From assembly GCF_018139145.2 (NCBI RefSeq), contig NC_059471.1, forward strand, positions 209,083,494 to 209,147,493: DNA of 64,000 bases, written 5' to 3'. A model generated the notes under the pieces. The model saw nothing but the letters and a program-made list of their open reading frames with translations, searched no databases and was not told where the DNA came from. The number at the start of each line of letters is the position of its first letter. Positions within the stretch are counted from its first letter, which is position 1. The translations under genes and the position numbers were made by a program. This document shows positions 23,901 to 36,905 of the stretch, one piece after another. This DNA is from Gymnogyps californianus. Taxonomy: Eukaryota > Chordata > Aves > Accipitriformes > Cathartidae.

Positions 23901-26900
23901 TGCTTGCTGAGGTACAGAGGGACTTTCCCAGTCAGTACTTCCTCTGAAAAGCTGTCATTATCAGTGATTACTGTGGCTGGAGGCTGAATGACTGTGAGCA
24001 GTAGATTTTGTGCATAGCCCTGCAAGCAGGAGCTACAGCAGCCCATGCTCTGGCTTCCAAACTGAATCCACAAATCAGCCACATCATGTTTAAAACTGAC
24101 ATTGGGAAGTGAAAAATTCTCTTCTGTTTTACTATCTGACTTTTGCAATTACAGCTTCAATATGTCAAAAAAACGCAACAAAAAAACCCCAAACATGCAA
24201 ACAGACAGAAAACCTGTCTGCGACTTCAATGATTTTATTATTGTTCTGAGGAGCTTTTTATAGGAGAAATAGCACCTGATGGAAGGAACTTCTGTCTGAC
24301 CAATGGTGACAGTTAATTTGAAAGACTCGCTTGACAATAAAGGTCAGACACACCTTTAATAGCTTCTAGCCAGAGCTGCTGATGGTCATGGGCTCTCCTG
24401 GTCTGAAGTTTGTCTTGCTTCTAAGACTTCTCTGATCTCATGTTTATGAACCACAAGGTAATAAGGATGTTGGTCTCTTAGCAGTAAGCTACAAGAGACC
24501 TACTCTAAAAGGTCACTCAGTGATCTAAGCCAATTCTCTGTTTATTTGTAGTAAGAATCTTAAAACAAAACAAAAAAACCCAAACCTTATTTTTCTGCCT
24601 CTGCAAAGAACAGGCTGATGTCTGACAGTAAACAGAGAAGGAAATATTTCAGGTCACAGAATATTACAGTACTGCAAGTAGGGAAAAAAGAACCCCCCGA
24701 CTGAGCAGTTGGATTAGGGTTGTATCCTCATAGCAGACTAATGCTTTTGGAGCCACATCCTAGGAGATTTGAAACCCACATCAAACTTACTCATTGACAA
24801 ATACCTTTGGGAATACATTTTTCATTTAAGAGGATTGAACACAGAGTCCACTTCTATCTTACCATCTCCATAAATTTATGCTAATGTAAAATTTTATCAA
24901 ATTAAGATTAAAAAAATAGAACTTTTACTTCGATATTAAAGAGGTTAACAACTATGCAGTGTGTAAAAGAAAGGTGATCTATGGGCAGTGGAATTAAGAA
25001 AGACAAATAAACCCTTGTAATACTTTGATCAGTGATCCATATGCATTGAGTTTCAATTACAGATACCAAATTTTATCTTAATAAGTTTGAATGTATGTTG
25101 AAGTCTCGTTAGAGAGAAATTTAATACCACAGCTTTGTCATTAAGCAGAAGAAAGTTAAAGCTTTTCAGAAAGTCAGAAATGGTTTCAAAATCCTGAAGG
25201 ATTTTATTAAAAATATTCTTGTTTTCCATTTTTTCATGTTTTTCCCTAAGGAGTTATTTTGGAAGAAGTTATTTGAATCAAAATGGGAAACAGTTGTCAG
25301 AACTCCAGTTTTGGCAAACAAATTAAGCCTGTTAACTAATCTGATAAAAATAGATTTGGGGCAGTATGCTGTATGTTATAATTATACATGTGTTTAGAAA
25401 TACATGAAATTAAAAGAAAATATTTTTTCAATGAGTACATTTTACATTATACAACAGAATAACATTTCCAATTGAAACTTTGACCATGTTTCAGATAGCA
25501 CAATTATTATAGCTTTAATATGGATGTTTAATCATTAACATTCTTGTCTGAAATAATAAAAGAATATGAATTCAGAACCATTTAAACTTTAACAGCTTCT
25601 AAATCTCGTCTTTCAAAGAACTGTTGGCTTTCTTGACTTCCAGCTGACAGAAAGGAAGTGGGTAAAGTAAACTTCCTCAAATAGTGATTGGCGTTTATTT
25701 AAATCAGAATGCCAAAGCAGCCACAGTGAATTTCCCTACACAATTTCAGAAAGACTTAGAACTACTCAAGTAGGGGTGTAAGCATATCTCCAGGAAAGGA
25801 AGTTATTATTTTTAGAATAACAGAAATTAATTTTCAAGTTTAAAAAAAATTCTCAGAAACTGAATTTTTACATAGTTGCTATAGAATGGATATTGCTATA
25901 CTTGATTTATTTGAAACTGTGGCAAAGATGAAGTTAAATGGAGTAACATAAAGTTCAGGAAAAGAGAGCTAAATTACAATTTCATGCAGTTCATTAACAA
26001 CAGTTGAAGAGAGGATGTATAGTAGTCACTGTTTGTGTAACCTATTAAAATGTCCTAAGTTCATTATTTACCTGAACCTTTGACTATTTGGATTATAAGG
26101 GCTCTTTTAGGCACAGAGCCTAGTATAGAGATGTCCTAACTGCTAACTTGTGTTGTAACAGCAGAAATATTAAGTAATAATAAAATAGGTTTAAAACTGT
26201 TCTGCATTTGACAGGCAGAATTAATACAATATAAATTGTTGTGCCACTTTAAGTCTATCCATAGACTACTTATATCCTGCTCCTGCCAAGCAAGATAACT
26301 CAATACTCAGTAATTCCATATGCTATTTAGATTTGCTGGTTTGTTTACTTGCAGCTGTTGTGTACAGTGTTGTTTCTGAAAACTATAAGAATGTAAATGA
26401 TGTCTGCTCAAATTTTAATAAAATCATTCCTTAACACTGAAGTCTTTCAGTACTAAATAAGACTGAAGTATATTATCTATATGCTTTAATCAAACTGAAT
26501 TTGAAAGTGTTCCATTTTTATTTAATGCCTGATCTTTGGGACAACACATAAGTGGTTTCAGACTTGTCCTTGCTCAGCAGGAATGATTTGTGGATTATAA
26601 GATACCATGAGGCAGGATGGGGCAGTGTGCATATGCTTATGAATCATTTTGGACTTAACATCTCTCCGTGGCTGTTTTTCACTGCAGGGAAGTACAACTA
26701 ATGACCTTTGTAGTCCAACAATTAATGGAAAGACAGAATGCAGTCATCAAGGCAAGAATCTATATGATGAATTTTTACTAGATTGCATTTAGTTTTGTTC
26801 ATTAAAAGCTTAGTAAGATTATTTTTTTTGCCGCTATTTTATGATCCGCAGTATTTATGCACTTACACAACCACTTCTACTTCTTCACTGACTAAGAAAG

Positions 26901-29900
26901 TGAGATTTTTATTTGATCTTCATCAAGAAAATGGTGTGACACATTTTTTGAAGATCCTGCTAAAGTATTAAATCAGCAGCAGACTTTGAGGTGTTACTTA
27001 ACATCAAAAGCTAGTTATGAAGTTGTGAAAAAAAGATGTTAGAATGTATATATATATTCCCTGTCTATTAATCTAACACATGTAGTCAACTTCAAAACAT
27101 TCCTTTAATGCCCTTCTTTTTCTCAGCAAAGATAGATACAAAAAATCCTAAGTTGTAAAACAAGAATACTGCAACAGAAGCACACACTTAAATTCAGTAT
27201 TTTGGCTAAAAGTGATGATGCATATGGAAACGACCAAAACTTTATCCTCCACCAACCCTCTGAGATCTCTGCAACTTAGACTCAGTACAGGGGTGGGGAT
27301 ATGTAGCATGAACTGTGATTCACTAGCCACAGATTACCATGTTTCTACCCTTGTTCATCTTTCATTATCAAAACATCCTCACCCTGGCTGTGTTTCAGAA
27401 AGGAAAGGAATGGAATGAAGAACGCACAAGCCACTGAGTTATAAAATCCAGTGTCTTGGAGCAAATATGCGTTTCCAGGATTTGATACTGGTCATGAAGT
27501 AGCTCCTGCATAATCTTTCAACAGTCTGTGTTCTTGCTCAATAGAATATTTTGTTCAAAGGTGTGGTTTTTTGAGTCATAATGAGTTAAATCTACTGTAA
27601 ATTAATTTACCCAGGTAACCTATAGTCAAAGATTAAGTCTTCCTTCTTCAACCAGCAGCTTCACAGGCTGTTATGATTTCTCTTCTTTTCTCTGGACAAT
27701 TTTCTTTCCCAATTTTTTTAATAGAAAGCTCAGGCTCTTTGCTCACTGGAGTACAGAGTCTGCCATTTTCATGGGCTCATACCTCATTCATTCCTCCATG
27801 CAAGTCTTAAAGACATAATGCTATATCTCAAAGATGCAATTTACTGTGATTTTTCAGAGATCATTACATATTTCACTATTAAATTCAATATGGAGCCTAC
27901 ATGATCTCAATGTGATCCCCACAGAGATCCAAATGCACCAGTATTATTAAAATATGATTAATGATGGCTAGTCAGATGGTTAATTGTTTTTTAAGTGTAC
28001 AGATCCAGTCCAAATTGATATGATTTTGCCTTCCTACCAGCTGTTGACTACAGAAATTCTTTCTAGATTGAGGATGTCTGTCACTAAAAGTGCCTCATAA
28101 CCTTGAGAATTACCGGGATCTCAGGCTGATTGTGTACTCTCCCATATGGAAGCACTGAGAGGTCTTCTCTGAATTTTTAATACATTCTTCATGTACATTT
28201 CATCACAATGAAAACTGAAGTTACAATATTTGTGTTTCCCTTTATGAGACAATCCTTCCACCTCCTGGGTTTACTTTACGGGTCATGATGGTCCTTTGCA
28301 TTGGCAGCAGTGTGAGCTAAACAAACACTGCTTCCTTGTATCTCTTCCGAGTGGGAATTTCAACCGTGCAGTTGGCTATTTTCCTTCTGCATCGATAGCA
28401 TCCATATGCTGACTTTTTTTCTGCTCTATTTAATATTTTCTTTATTCTGGGATCTTTTCCAATTTAGCTATGTAAGAGGTGGCCTTCTTTAGTCTGTTGC
28501 TGCGGCTAACACGCTGTTAAAAAACACAGAAATTTTGAAAAAGGGCAGTGTGGACCTTGAATGAAGAAAAGAAGTTTGAGGAACAAGGAATGTAACATAG
28601 AAAACGCAGAAAAATGAACACATACTGCTGCACATGACAAATCAACAGCAAGGAAAACTGCTTAGTCAGAATCAATCAGCACAGAAGGCTCAGACACATG
28701 TTCAAATTACCACTGCTCAACACGTTTCTGAGTATGCATTGAACCGGTGTAATTGTCTGTGTTCTTAGCCTATGGCAACAAAACATCTAGTAACTTTGCT
28801 TAACCCATTTTCATTGCAAGTTCAATCAAATTGCATTATTTTGCTTTTGTTGTGTGCTAAAGGCTTGCACATTAAAAGGGGATTAAAACTGTCACACTTT
28901 TGCCTGTTAATCTATGGGAACATATTTTGTTTTCTGATATGTTAAGTAGAGACTTGTTTTTATTAACTGTAGTATACTGCTTTAACATCTGTTTCTTTAC
29001 TCCAAACATCCACTGGCTGCATATGAATCTGAAGTGGCACAGCACAGACATTATAAAACCTGTCAGTGAGTGGCAATATGGGCATTTGTGCTGTCCCAAC
29101 AATCACTGGATTTCTGTATGAGAATGTCGTGATGATCCTGTGCTGGTAGAAAATGATATTACAATCTCCATTTCCAAACAAAAAAAGAAGGTAAGATCTT
29201 ATGATTTGTTCATATTTACACAGAGACACTATGCATGGCTTGTTAATGAATCCAAAACTTGAGATTCAATCCAGACCAATCTTTTTCCAGAGGTTGCCAT
29301 GTGCTCAATTCTGGTTTTGTTACACATTAATAACCTGATAATACAAAATGTGTCTGACACTGAAAGTCTCAGCAAGTTGGAAGAGAGAAAAATGAATAAA
29401 CTGCAAAAGAAAGAAAAACTTTATGATGGGCTCTTTAAAGAGCAAGGCAAGGCTTTTAAAACTGAGACCTAAAAGGAGATGTGATCATTAAAACAGACCT
29501 CTGGTAAACTCGCACAACTGTATTACTTAACCTAATTACAGTCACATTAGGCTTTTCCTGAAAAATGATAGTTATTTCAATGTGTTTATCTGATTTCTGT
29601 ACTGGAAGCTGGAGGAATACAATATCTTAGTAAGTCGCATTAATGACATATACCTCAATAGTCACACAGCCATCACTAAGGAGAGGACACCTTCTAGTGG
29701 AAATCAGAGGTCAGGGAGCTTTGTCAAATTCATCACGAACTAAAACATGAATCAGTCTTACTGAAAGCATGTAAAATGTGCTTTGGAATCGTGGAGGGGA
29801 AAAATACCAGTCATACTATTTACTCCTTACTCTTATAAACATAAGGTAGTATTTTCACCCACCCTGTATTTTTTTTTTTAACAGTTTCTGTTCATTATTA

Positions 29901-32900
29901 TAATTTCTTTCATTTTATGTGGGTAAAAACCAGGCACAGTCATAGTTGACAAAAAACAAACAAAACCACAAACAAGTACACTAAGGCAATGGAACAAAAT
30001 TTTAGCTGAATCAAATAACAAATCAGACTGTTGCCTTGAACTGGAGTTGTGTCTGAACTGCTATTTTGATCTTTTTTTTTTTTTTTAATGCTTGAACCAG
30101 TATAAAGTTGAAATAACTTGACTATATTATCTCTTCTTCCTGCTCCATCTACATTTCCCCATTCTCCTCTTTCAGCTGCTTATGAATACAAAAAACAGTT
30201 GTATATCTTCATTAAAACTTCAAGTAGCACTTCCACAATTACAATATACTTAATCTAGAAATGTAGAGAGCTGTAGCTGAAAAAGGACAATAAAGCAGAG
30301 AGATTGTGGAACGTTACCCTGAAGTTACATTGCCAGGGAGGCAACATACCAGCTCTAGCAATTTGCATGGTAAGCTAAAATTTTGAGCAGGAATCTCTAG
30401 CAGGTGACAGATCAGATCTCCAGAAGAAACCTCTACATAGCTCACAAAATTGGCTAATTGGCATGTGTGGTAAATCTGAAGTGTCGAGGATGTGATGGAC
30501 TCGTGATACAGATCAGTTGCACATATGCAATAGATTTGACATGGTTTAAGTTTGACAAAGTTTAACAATTGCCATATTAGTCAATGTTGGCAAGTGTAAA
30601 TGGGGTATAGTCAGGCTGACAACAAATTCGTTATGCAGGACACACCAAAAATATTTTTTTGATCATGTTGAAAATGAAATATTGTCTTCCAGATCAATTT
30701 GATCTACAATTTAACAGAAAGAAGAAAAAACAACTGTTAGAAAAACAATAAAAAGATGAATGATCCTTTCCATACCACAGCAAGATTAATCTACTAAAAA
30801 AAAAAAAAATTACAAAGTCTTCTAACGTTATCCAAGCTACAGGACCGGAAATTCATCATCACATATTTAAACATTTTTGGGAGAATTCGGGTTTTTTGCT
30901 TTTTTTGGTGTGGGATTTTTTGTGTTTTTTCCTTCCAGCATTTTATTTAAAATCTGCTCTTGAATTCAAGGTTCTTTTAAAATGCATACTAGAATAATTA
31001 GATGCACCATGAAGCAGCTTAAGCTAATTGAAGTGGCCACAAAAACTGTCAATGCAAATTGAGCCATCTGGATGAACAGATAAAAGCTTTGGAGACATTA
31101 AAAAGACAGGTGGCATTCAGTTACTTTCCATCTCTTCTTCACAGTATGGTTAGAAAACCCGGAAAAAGAAAAGTAAAACTCTTCAGGCCACTGAGACAAA
31201 ATCTAATGTCAACAAGATATTTCTGAAAAGAACGAAGTAGCCTACAGTATTAGGGAAAGTTAATGTGGCACCACATGGTAATAAAAAATTATAAACTCAA
31301 GTACATAAACTAAAGGAGCAACGACGACTCAGTGTACAAAGCAGGATCAGGCCAAACTGTAAGATAAAACATTATAGAGTAATGATAATTTTTTATTTAA
31401 CATACTTGACTGGATACAGAATACTGACTTAAGTTTCAACTCAGTCATACATTTTGTGAAGGACTGGGTAAATCCCTTAAGTGCTAATTTTCAAAAAGTG
31501 TGAGCATCCATTTTTCTATTTCATGTCTGTGAGAATTATGCGTGCTCAAAGGTTCTGAAAAATCAGACTGGACTGTTTTTGAAGCCTTGTTTGTAAATGA
31601 TTCTGCCATTTCTTCTTCTCTTCTGTATTATATATCATGCCTATTCACATCATTGCCAGGGATATTTTTGTTGGATTATTGAGTGGGTTGGTTTTTTTAA
31701 AAGGATGATCATTTACTGTAAACTGATGTATTCCTTTGTACAGTTCAGTTTTCAGCCAGGATCTCTAAACAATACTGTAAAAGAAGATATCAGAATTGGG
31801 CAAAATTGTTCAAACCTCCTGTTCCATGAAAATGAGCTTTTTATTAAATTGAAAGTACCTGGATGGAATATCATCTTTATAAAATTTGTCTTTTTCATAC
31901 ATCTACAACTTGATTGCACTTAAGATGATTTTTAAAAAGGCTCAAAGAAATAGTTTAATGATGGTTTTATAGCATTTCTTCTTAAGATATTTTGCATAAC
32001 GTTTTACAAAACCAGACAAACCCCAAACGAGCTTTCCTTTTTAGATTAACAGAAGTTTAAATTTTTCATTTTTTTAAAAAAATGCTAAAAAATCAAGTAG
32101 GTCTAAAAATAATAAATAATAACCACAGGAATTACTTGGTAAATCTTAAAAAATAAATGTTCAGTTCTGATATGCTTATGGGTAATATTTGAACTCACCT
32201 GGAAGAAGCCCCTGTTGAGAAAAGCCAATGTTTTCACAGCTGCTCTTTTTACTCAAAGATAAATAGTTCTTTTATTGTCACTTACACGTATTGAAATAGC
32301 TTTACATTTCAAACACATTTGGATTTTTTCACATGTCCTACCCCACGTGGTTTTTTTCTATGAACTTTTTTTTGATGTGTGGAATTTCCTTCCAAGTCAA
32401 CTGGGGATTCTGGTCATTACAGTGTCAAGGGCTGCATGAGTACCTATAGACTGGGAGAGACATGGTATCTGACCACTATAGAACCATCAATCTGTTAAGT
32501 ACCCAAACCCTTGGAAATCCAATAGGAGAGGAGCATCCTCTCAGGTCTCCATGCTCTTTGCCCGATAGGTCATATGTCTCTTCTAGGAAGCATCCTGCCA
32601 GCTAGGCTCTGAGGGAAATGTCAGGTATCTATTGAGATTTACAACAGAATTAAATGGGCTTTCAGATTTAGTATTTGATGTCTTCACTGGGCTAATCCTG
32701 CAGGTCTGGCCAGGTTCAACACCTGTAGTTTTTTGGAGTCTGTGACCAGCAATGATCTAAGACGTCTTAAATACCCGATTTTCTAGTGCACGAACTTTCA
32801 TGCAATGGGTCATGTCATGGGGTGAGAAACTGCAATATTAGGTCATATAGGGGATAAAACAGCATAGCTCTAGGCTGCAAAAGGGACAGGCACCTTTTAG

Positions 32901-35169
32901 TGGGCTTCTTCTGAACATAGAGGGCTACTAGGCAAGTGTACTTTCCAGCTGTAGGAGGATTATCACCGAGCATCCTTTTCTTCATGACCCCAGTTAGAAG
33001 GCATACCCAGAGAAGATGGTAGATCATGGATGCCATGGTGTTATGCTACATGTACGAGATACAGTCCTAGCTGTGGGGTGCCACAGAGCAGAGGCAGAGG
33101 CTGTTGTATGAGTTTAGACAGGTAAGATGTGGTCGCTCTGTACCTGTAAACAACCAAGGGTTCCCTGGTGCCAACTTGAGATATAAAACTTAATGGAAAA
33201 AAGACTACAAAAAACAAGCATAGGTCTATCTGGGGCTACAGATTACCACTAGAGGGTATTCTTGCTCACTACAGTAATTTCCAGCTGAGACTATCTCATA
33301 TCAGGCACAGAAGTCATGGGGCAATAAGGAAAAATCAGTGAAAAAAAATAGTATCTAAGTGCAGCTGCATCTGTCAACAGTTTTGCTCATTGCACAGACC
33401 TGAAAATCTTCCGTGAGGCAGCTAAAACTCTGCATACTATTAAACCAGGATCTGCTTTAGGGCAGCTTTCCTTACGCAGGTGCACATTCTTGTTTCCAGA
33501 TCACAACTGGAATAGACAGATATAACAATACTTGACACTTCATGAAATATTAGAAGGAAAATGAGATCATTATTGTCATACTGGGCTTCATGTAAGGAAG
33601 GCCATTTGCACCTTCCTTATAGTGCAGAGGTCAGGATTGATTGTGGTTTTGTGTTTTTTTTTTTTTAACCTTCTACTTTTTCTCTTTATTTTTGTTATCA
33701 GTATAGAAAGCAAGTGTCTGTGGAGATATTTGCTGAATAAACCTTATAATCTTTAAAGTGACATATTTCAAATAACTTGTTAATTTTAGGGAACTGTAAC
33801 ATGAATGTAGCATGATCAATGAAAACATGCATAAAAGTATGTTATTAGACAGGGGTTTGTGTTTAAGGATGTAAGTTATGTTTCAAAATTAGAGCAGTGT
33901 TGGTATTTCACAACTTACATAGGTACTTAATGTCTGATCTATAAACCAGGGGTATTAATTTCTGATTGTACAGCAATTGTTAGGTAAGTCTTTAGTAGTA
34001 AACTTCAGATGTGAGAGATTACATGTAAAATACAGCTGCTTCATTCTTCTGGCTTAAATTTTCCTACAAATGAGGGTCTTTTTGGAAGCCCTCTATTTGA
34101 ATGACCTCAAATAAGTTCATTAGTAGGATTACCATCTCAAGTAAAATGGACTGGATTGTGATATTAGTGACTGACAAGAGGTAAAGTGCTTTTCTTTCTT
34201 TACTTTTATGTTCAATAATTGTAATGTGTTTCAAAAAAAGCATTAGTAAGGGTTGTGAATGGATTTGAATGAGAATAGACTAAAATCTTTAAAAATAATC
34301 ATGAATCTTCTCTTGAGTAAAGAAAGAGACTTCTGTTCTTCCTGGGTGGTCCTAGTTTAGATTATGCTGGAAACAGAAGGCAAAATGCATTTTTCAAGTT
34401 TAGGCATCTGAAAGTTAGACATCTAAAACTGAGCTAGTCACACTAGGCTCTTCACATAGTCAAAGAAGAGAAATAGGTACCTCCAGAAGGCAATTCAGCT
34501 CGTCTTAGCATAAGCATCTAAGATAAATGAGTTGAACAACCTTAGAGGGTGACTGCCTCATATGTAAATGTCTGATTTTTAGATGTCCAAAGTGAAGCAA
34601 GATTAATTCACTCAGAATGACCAAAACCCAGAAAAAGTGCCTATCCTCCCAATATCCTGAAATAAAAAATTGCATTCATTTCAGTTAGCGTTCACTCTCT
34701 AATCAAATTATTCCATCTAAAGGGCTGGGACAGAAGGTGGACGAAATGGGAGAGGAGTGTTGCTCACTATAAACAGAAAATGCTGGGGTTTTTAATATTG
34801 TAACTTTGTATGAAGAAAAAGAATGAGGCAAAACACTCTATGGTCTCTAGAGGAAATATAAAAGAAAAAAGTCAAAACTGTTTTTAGGAGTAACTTTTTC
34901 CGCAAAACCCCCTATTCCTAATTCTGTTACTAAATATATGACTGATTGAAATATTTTGACATTTCACTTATGAGACATTTTGAATGTGAACATTCTAGTA
35001 TTTTCCAGTAAAAGTGAGCAGCTCTTCGCTAGATAGTATTCCCATTTTTAAACTTACTTCAAATGTTTTTCATCTTCCCTTTCACCAACTGTAACAATTT
35101 CTGCTATTCCTAACAAGTATTTCTAACAATGAAACAGTTTTTACATGTGAATCCATATATTAATACATC
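20963..35169. other. Intergenic, long repeat-poor stretch
   Basis: About 14 kb with no young CR1 or LTR insertion and several A/T runs. The longest open frame (minus strand, 24148-23693, 151 codons) has no recognised domain and no partner exons in matching phase. Absence of young insertions may reflect constraint or chance. Confidence 0.6.
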
Positions 35170-35440
35170 CTAAGGTCAGAGAAAACCTTGTGGTAATCTA
35201 GTTTGATCTGTGGGGTAAAACAGGCTGTCTGATTTCTACCAGTAAATTCATGTTCCAAATGAATGCTTTCCAGAAAAATATCTAAATTTGGTTTAAACAT
35301 CTGCCTTGATTCTGAATCTACCACAACTCCAGCTAACTTGTTTCTTAAGCATTCTTACTGTTGGCATTCATGCCCTTGTTTGCATCTGATTTTATCCCAC
35401 TTCATCTTAAGAACTGAATCTTACTAAAACTTTGCAGCCT
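35170..35440 (-). mobile_element. Ancient CR1/L3-like fragment
   Basis: Plus-strand text such as GTCAGAGAAAACC, TTTGGTTTAAACATCTGCCTTGATTCTGAATCTACCAC and AACTTGTTTCTTAAGCATTCTTACTGTTGG matches by eye the reverse orientation of old CR1/L3 lineages, in which a TTTAAAGAC..GATGGAGAATCCACCAC block is followed by GTTGTTCCAATGGTTAATTA. It is highly diverged, and the edges are uncertain. Confidence 0.5.
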
Positions 35441-35849
35441 GTGGTCCAGAGCTCTTTATTAACTGAGTTCTGTCTCCCAATAAAGAGCCACTGAACTGTG
35501 GTGAAAGTATGCCTTTGCTTTCTTTTGGTTAAACTAAACAGATTGATTCATCCTTGTTAGAGAGTTTATTGAAATAAGAGTACTTGAACTTAATAATAAC
35601 ACTTAGAAAGGACAGTCCCCCATCTTCATTGGTGCCCTGGGAGCCAGGGGGGCTGCTAAGAAGTATTAGCTGGGGAGAGGCAGAGGGGAAGAAGTTGGGC
35701 AATGCAGCCTTCTTCAAGCCTTTGATAGATTTATGTCCTGTATAAACAGTATCAAGAAGTACACAAATACTCTCTTGTTTCTGAGGAGCTTGAAATCCTT
35801 TGTAATTCACAGTGTATTCAATCTCACATCTTGCCTGCAAGCTAGATGA

Positions 35850-35945
35850 GCATTATCCCTGTTTTAGACAGAGGGAAATGGAGGCAAAGGGAGCTTATAT
35901 GATTTGCCTCAGGAGCAGATTACCCTTCTGCCTTATTCACCAGCC
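35850..35945 (+). repeat. Possible ancient MIR-like SINE fragment
   Basis: CATTATCCCTGTTTTAGACAGAGGGAAATGGAGGCAAAGGGAG followed by TGATTTGCCTCAGG resembles the MIR segment CCCCATTTTACAGATGGGGAAACTGAGGCA..GACTTGCCCAAGG. Resemblance by eye only. Confidence 0.4.
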
Positions 35946-36539
35946 TGAGCTTCAGCTTTTCAGTAGATAAAAACATTTATGTTTCAGTGGGATCTGCAAG
36001 GGGATAAACATCAGGAAATTTCCTTCTAATGCTACCTGTTGATCTGTCAGTCCCTAGAGATGAATATATGTAATATGCATGATAATTTTCCTCCAGATTG
36101 CATAACTTCAAATTTCCTTTTTATTCAAGCAGGGCCTGATTCCAAGCCTGTTGAAGGATGAAATGATTCTCACGAGCTTTGAATTAAGCTTATAAATATG
36201 TCTTCCACTTTAAAATGTGATGCGTACATTAAAGGAACACTATTATTTCAGCTATAAGGCATTTTTTTAAAATAATTTTATGCTTATCTACAGTTTCATG
36301 TAGGCAGAATGATTATCAAGTTATATATAATAAGTCCAAGTCAACAAGAACAAAAGCTAGTGATGATTTAAAATAAGCTAATAACCTTTCTTTTCTCAGT
36401 GTAGTTTGCAGCTAGTGTGTTATCTAAGTTAAAGGTTAAAAGAAAAAAAAAGAAGAAATTAGCAAATTAACAGATCCCCACTTAAATCAAGAGAACATGA
36501 ACATTTTCTCCACCCTGTTGCTGTTAAATTCAATTTTGT

Positions 36540-36905
36540 ACTAGAGAAAAGCCGCTGGATGGCAGCCTTGCTCCTTACAAATTAGAGGATCCAGTCTTAG
36601 TTAAGCAAGCTTTGTTATAAACCTGCAGCCCAACTGTGTCCTTTGCTTGTGCCCTAATAACGGAGGTGCCTTTGCCTGATTATTCAGAGGGATAGGGATT
36701 CTTCACATGCAGGTGCACTTAATCTTTTCAAGATGTAACAAAGCCCTATAAAGCCGCCCTCTGTTGTGTAAAAAGTAATATGTCCGCTGATCTTTTATGT
36801 TTATTCAGCTTTTTTGGGGAGAGAGGGGGTGCCACAACAAAAGAGAGGTAGAGTAAAAAGTATGCAGCTTGCATGTTTAAGCAATAAGGAGATTGCTCCA
36901 TTGTC
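36540..36905. promoter_or_regulatory. Possible conserved non-coding (enhancer-like) block
   Basis: This stretch is less AT-biased than its surroundings, free of recognisable repeats and low-complexity runs, and dense in transcription-factor-like words (AGGTGCC, CAGGTGCAC, TATAAAGCC, GATTATTCAG). Developmental genes such as SEMA3A often sit beside such elements. This is impression only; no alignment was possible. Confidence 0.2.

Noticed and set aside
23693..24148. 151-codon minus-strand open frame
   Set aside because: Peptide reads smoothly but shows no recognised domain, no convincing initiation context and no neighbouring exon in compatible phase; frames of this size arise by chance in 64 kb.
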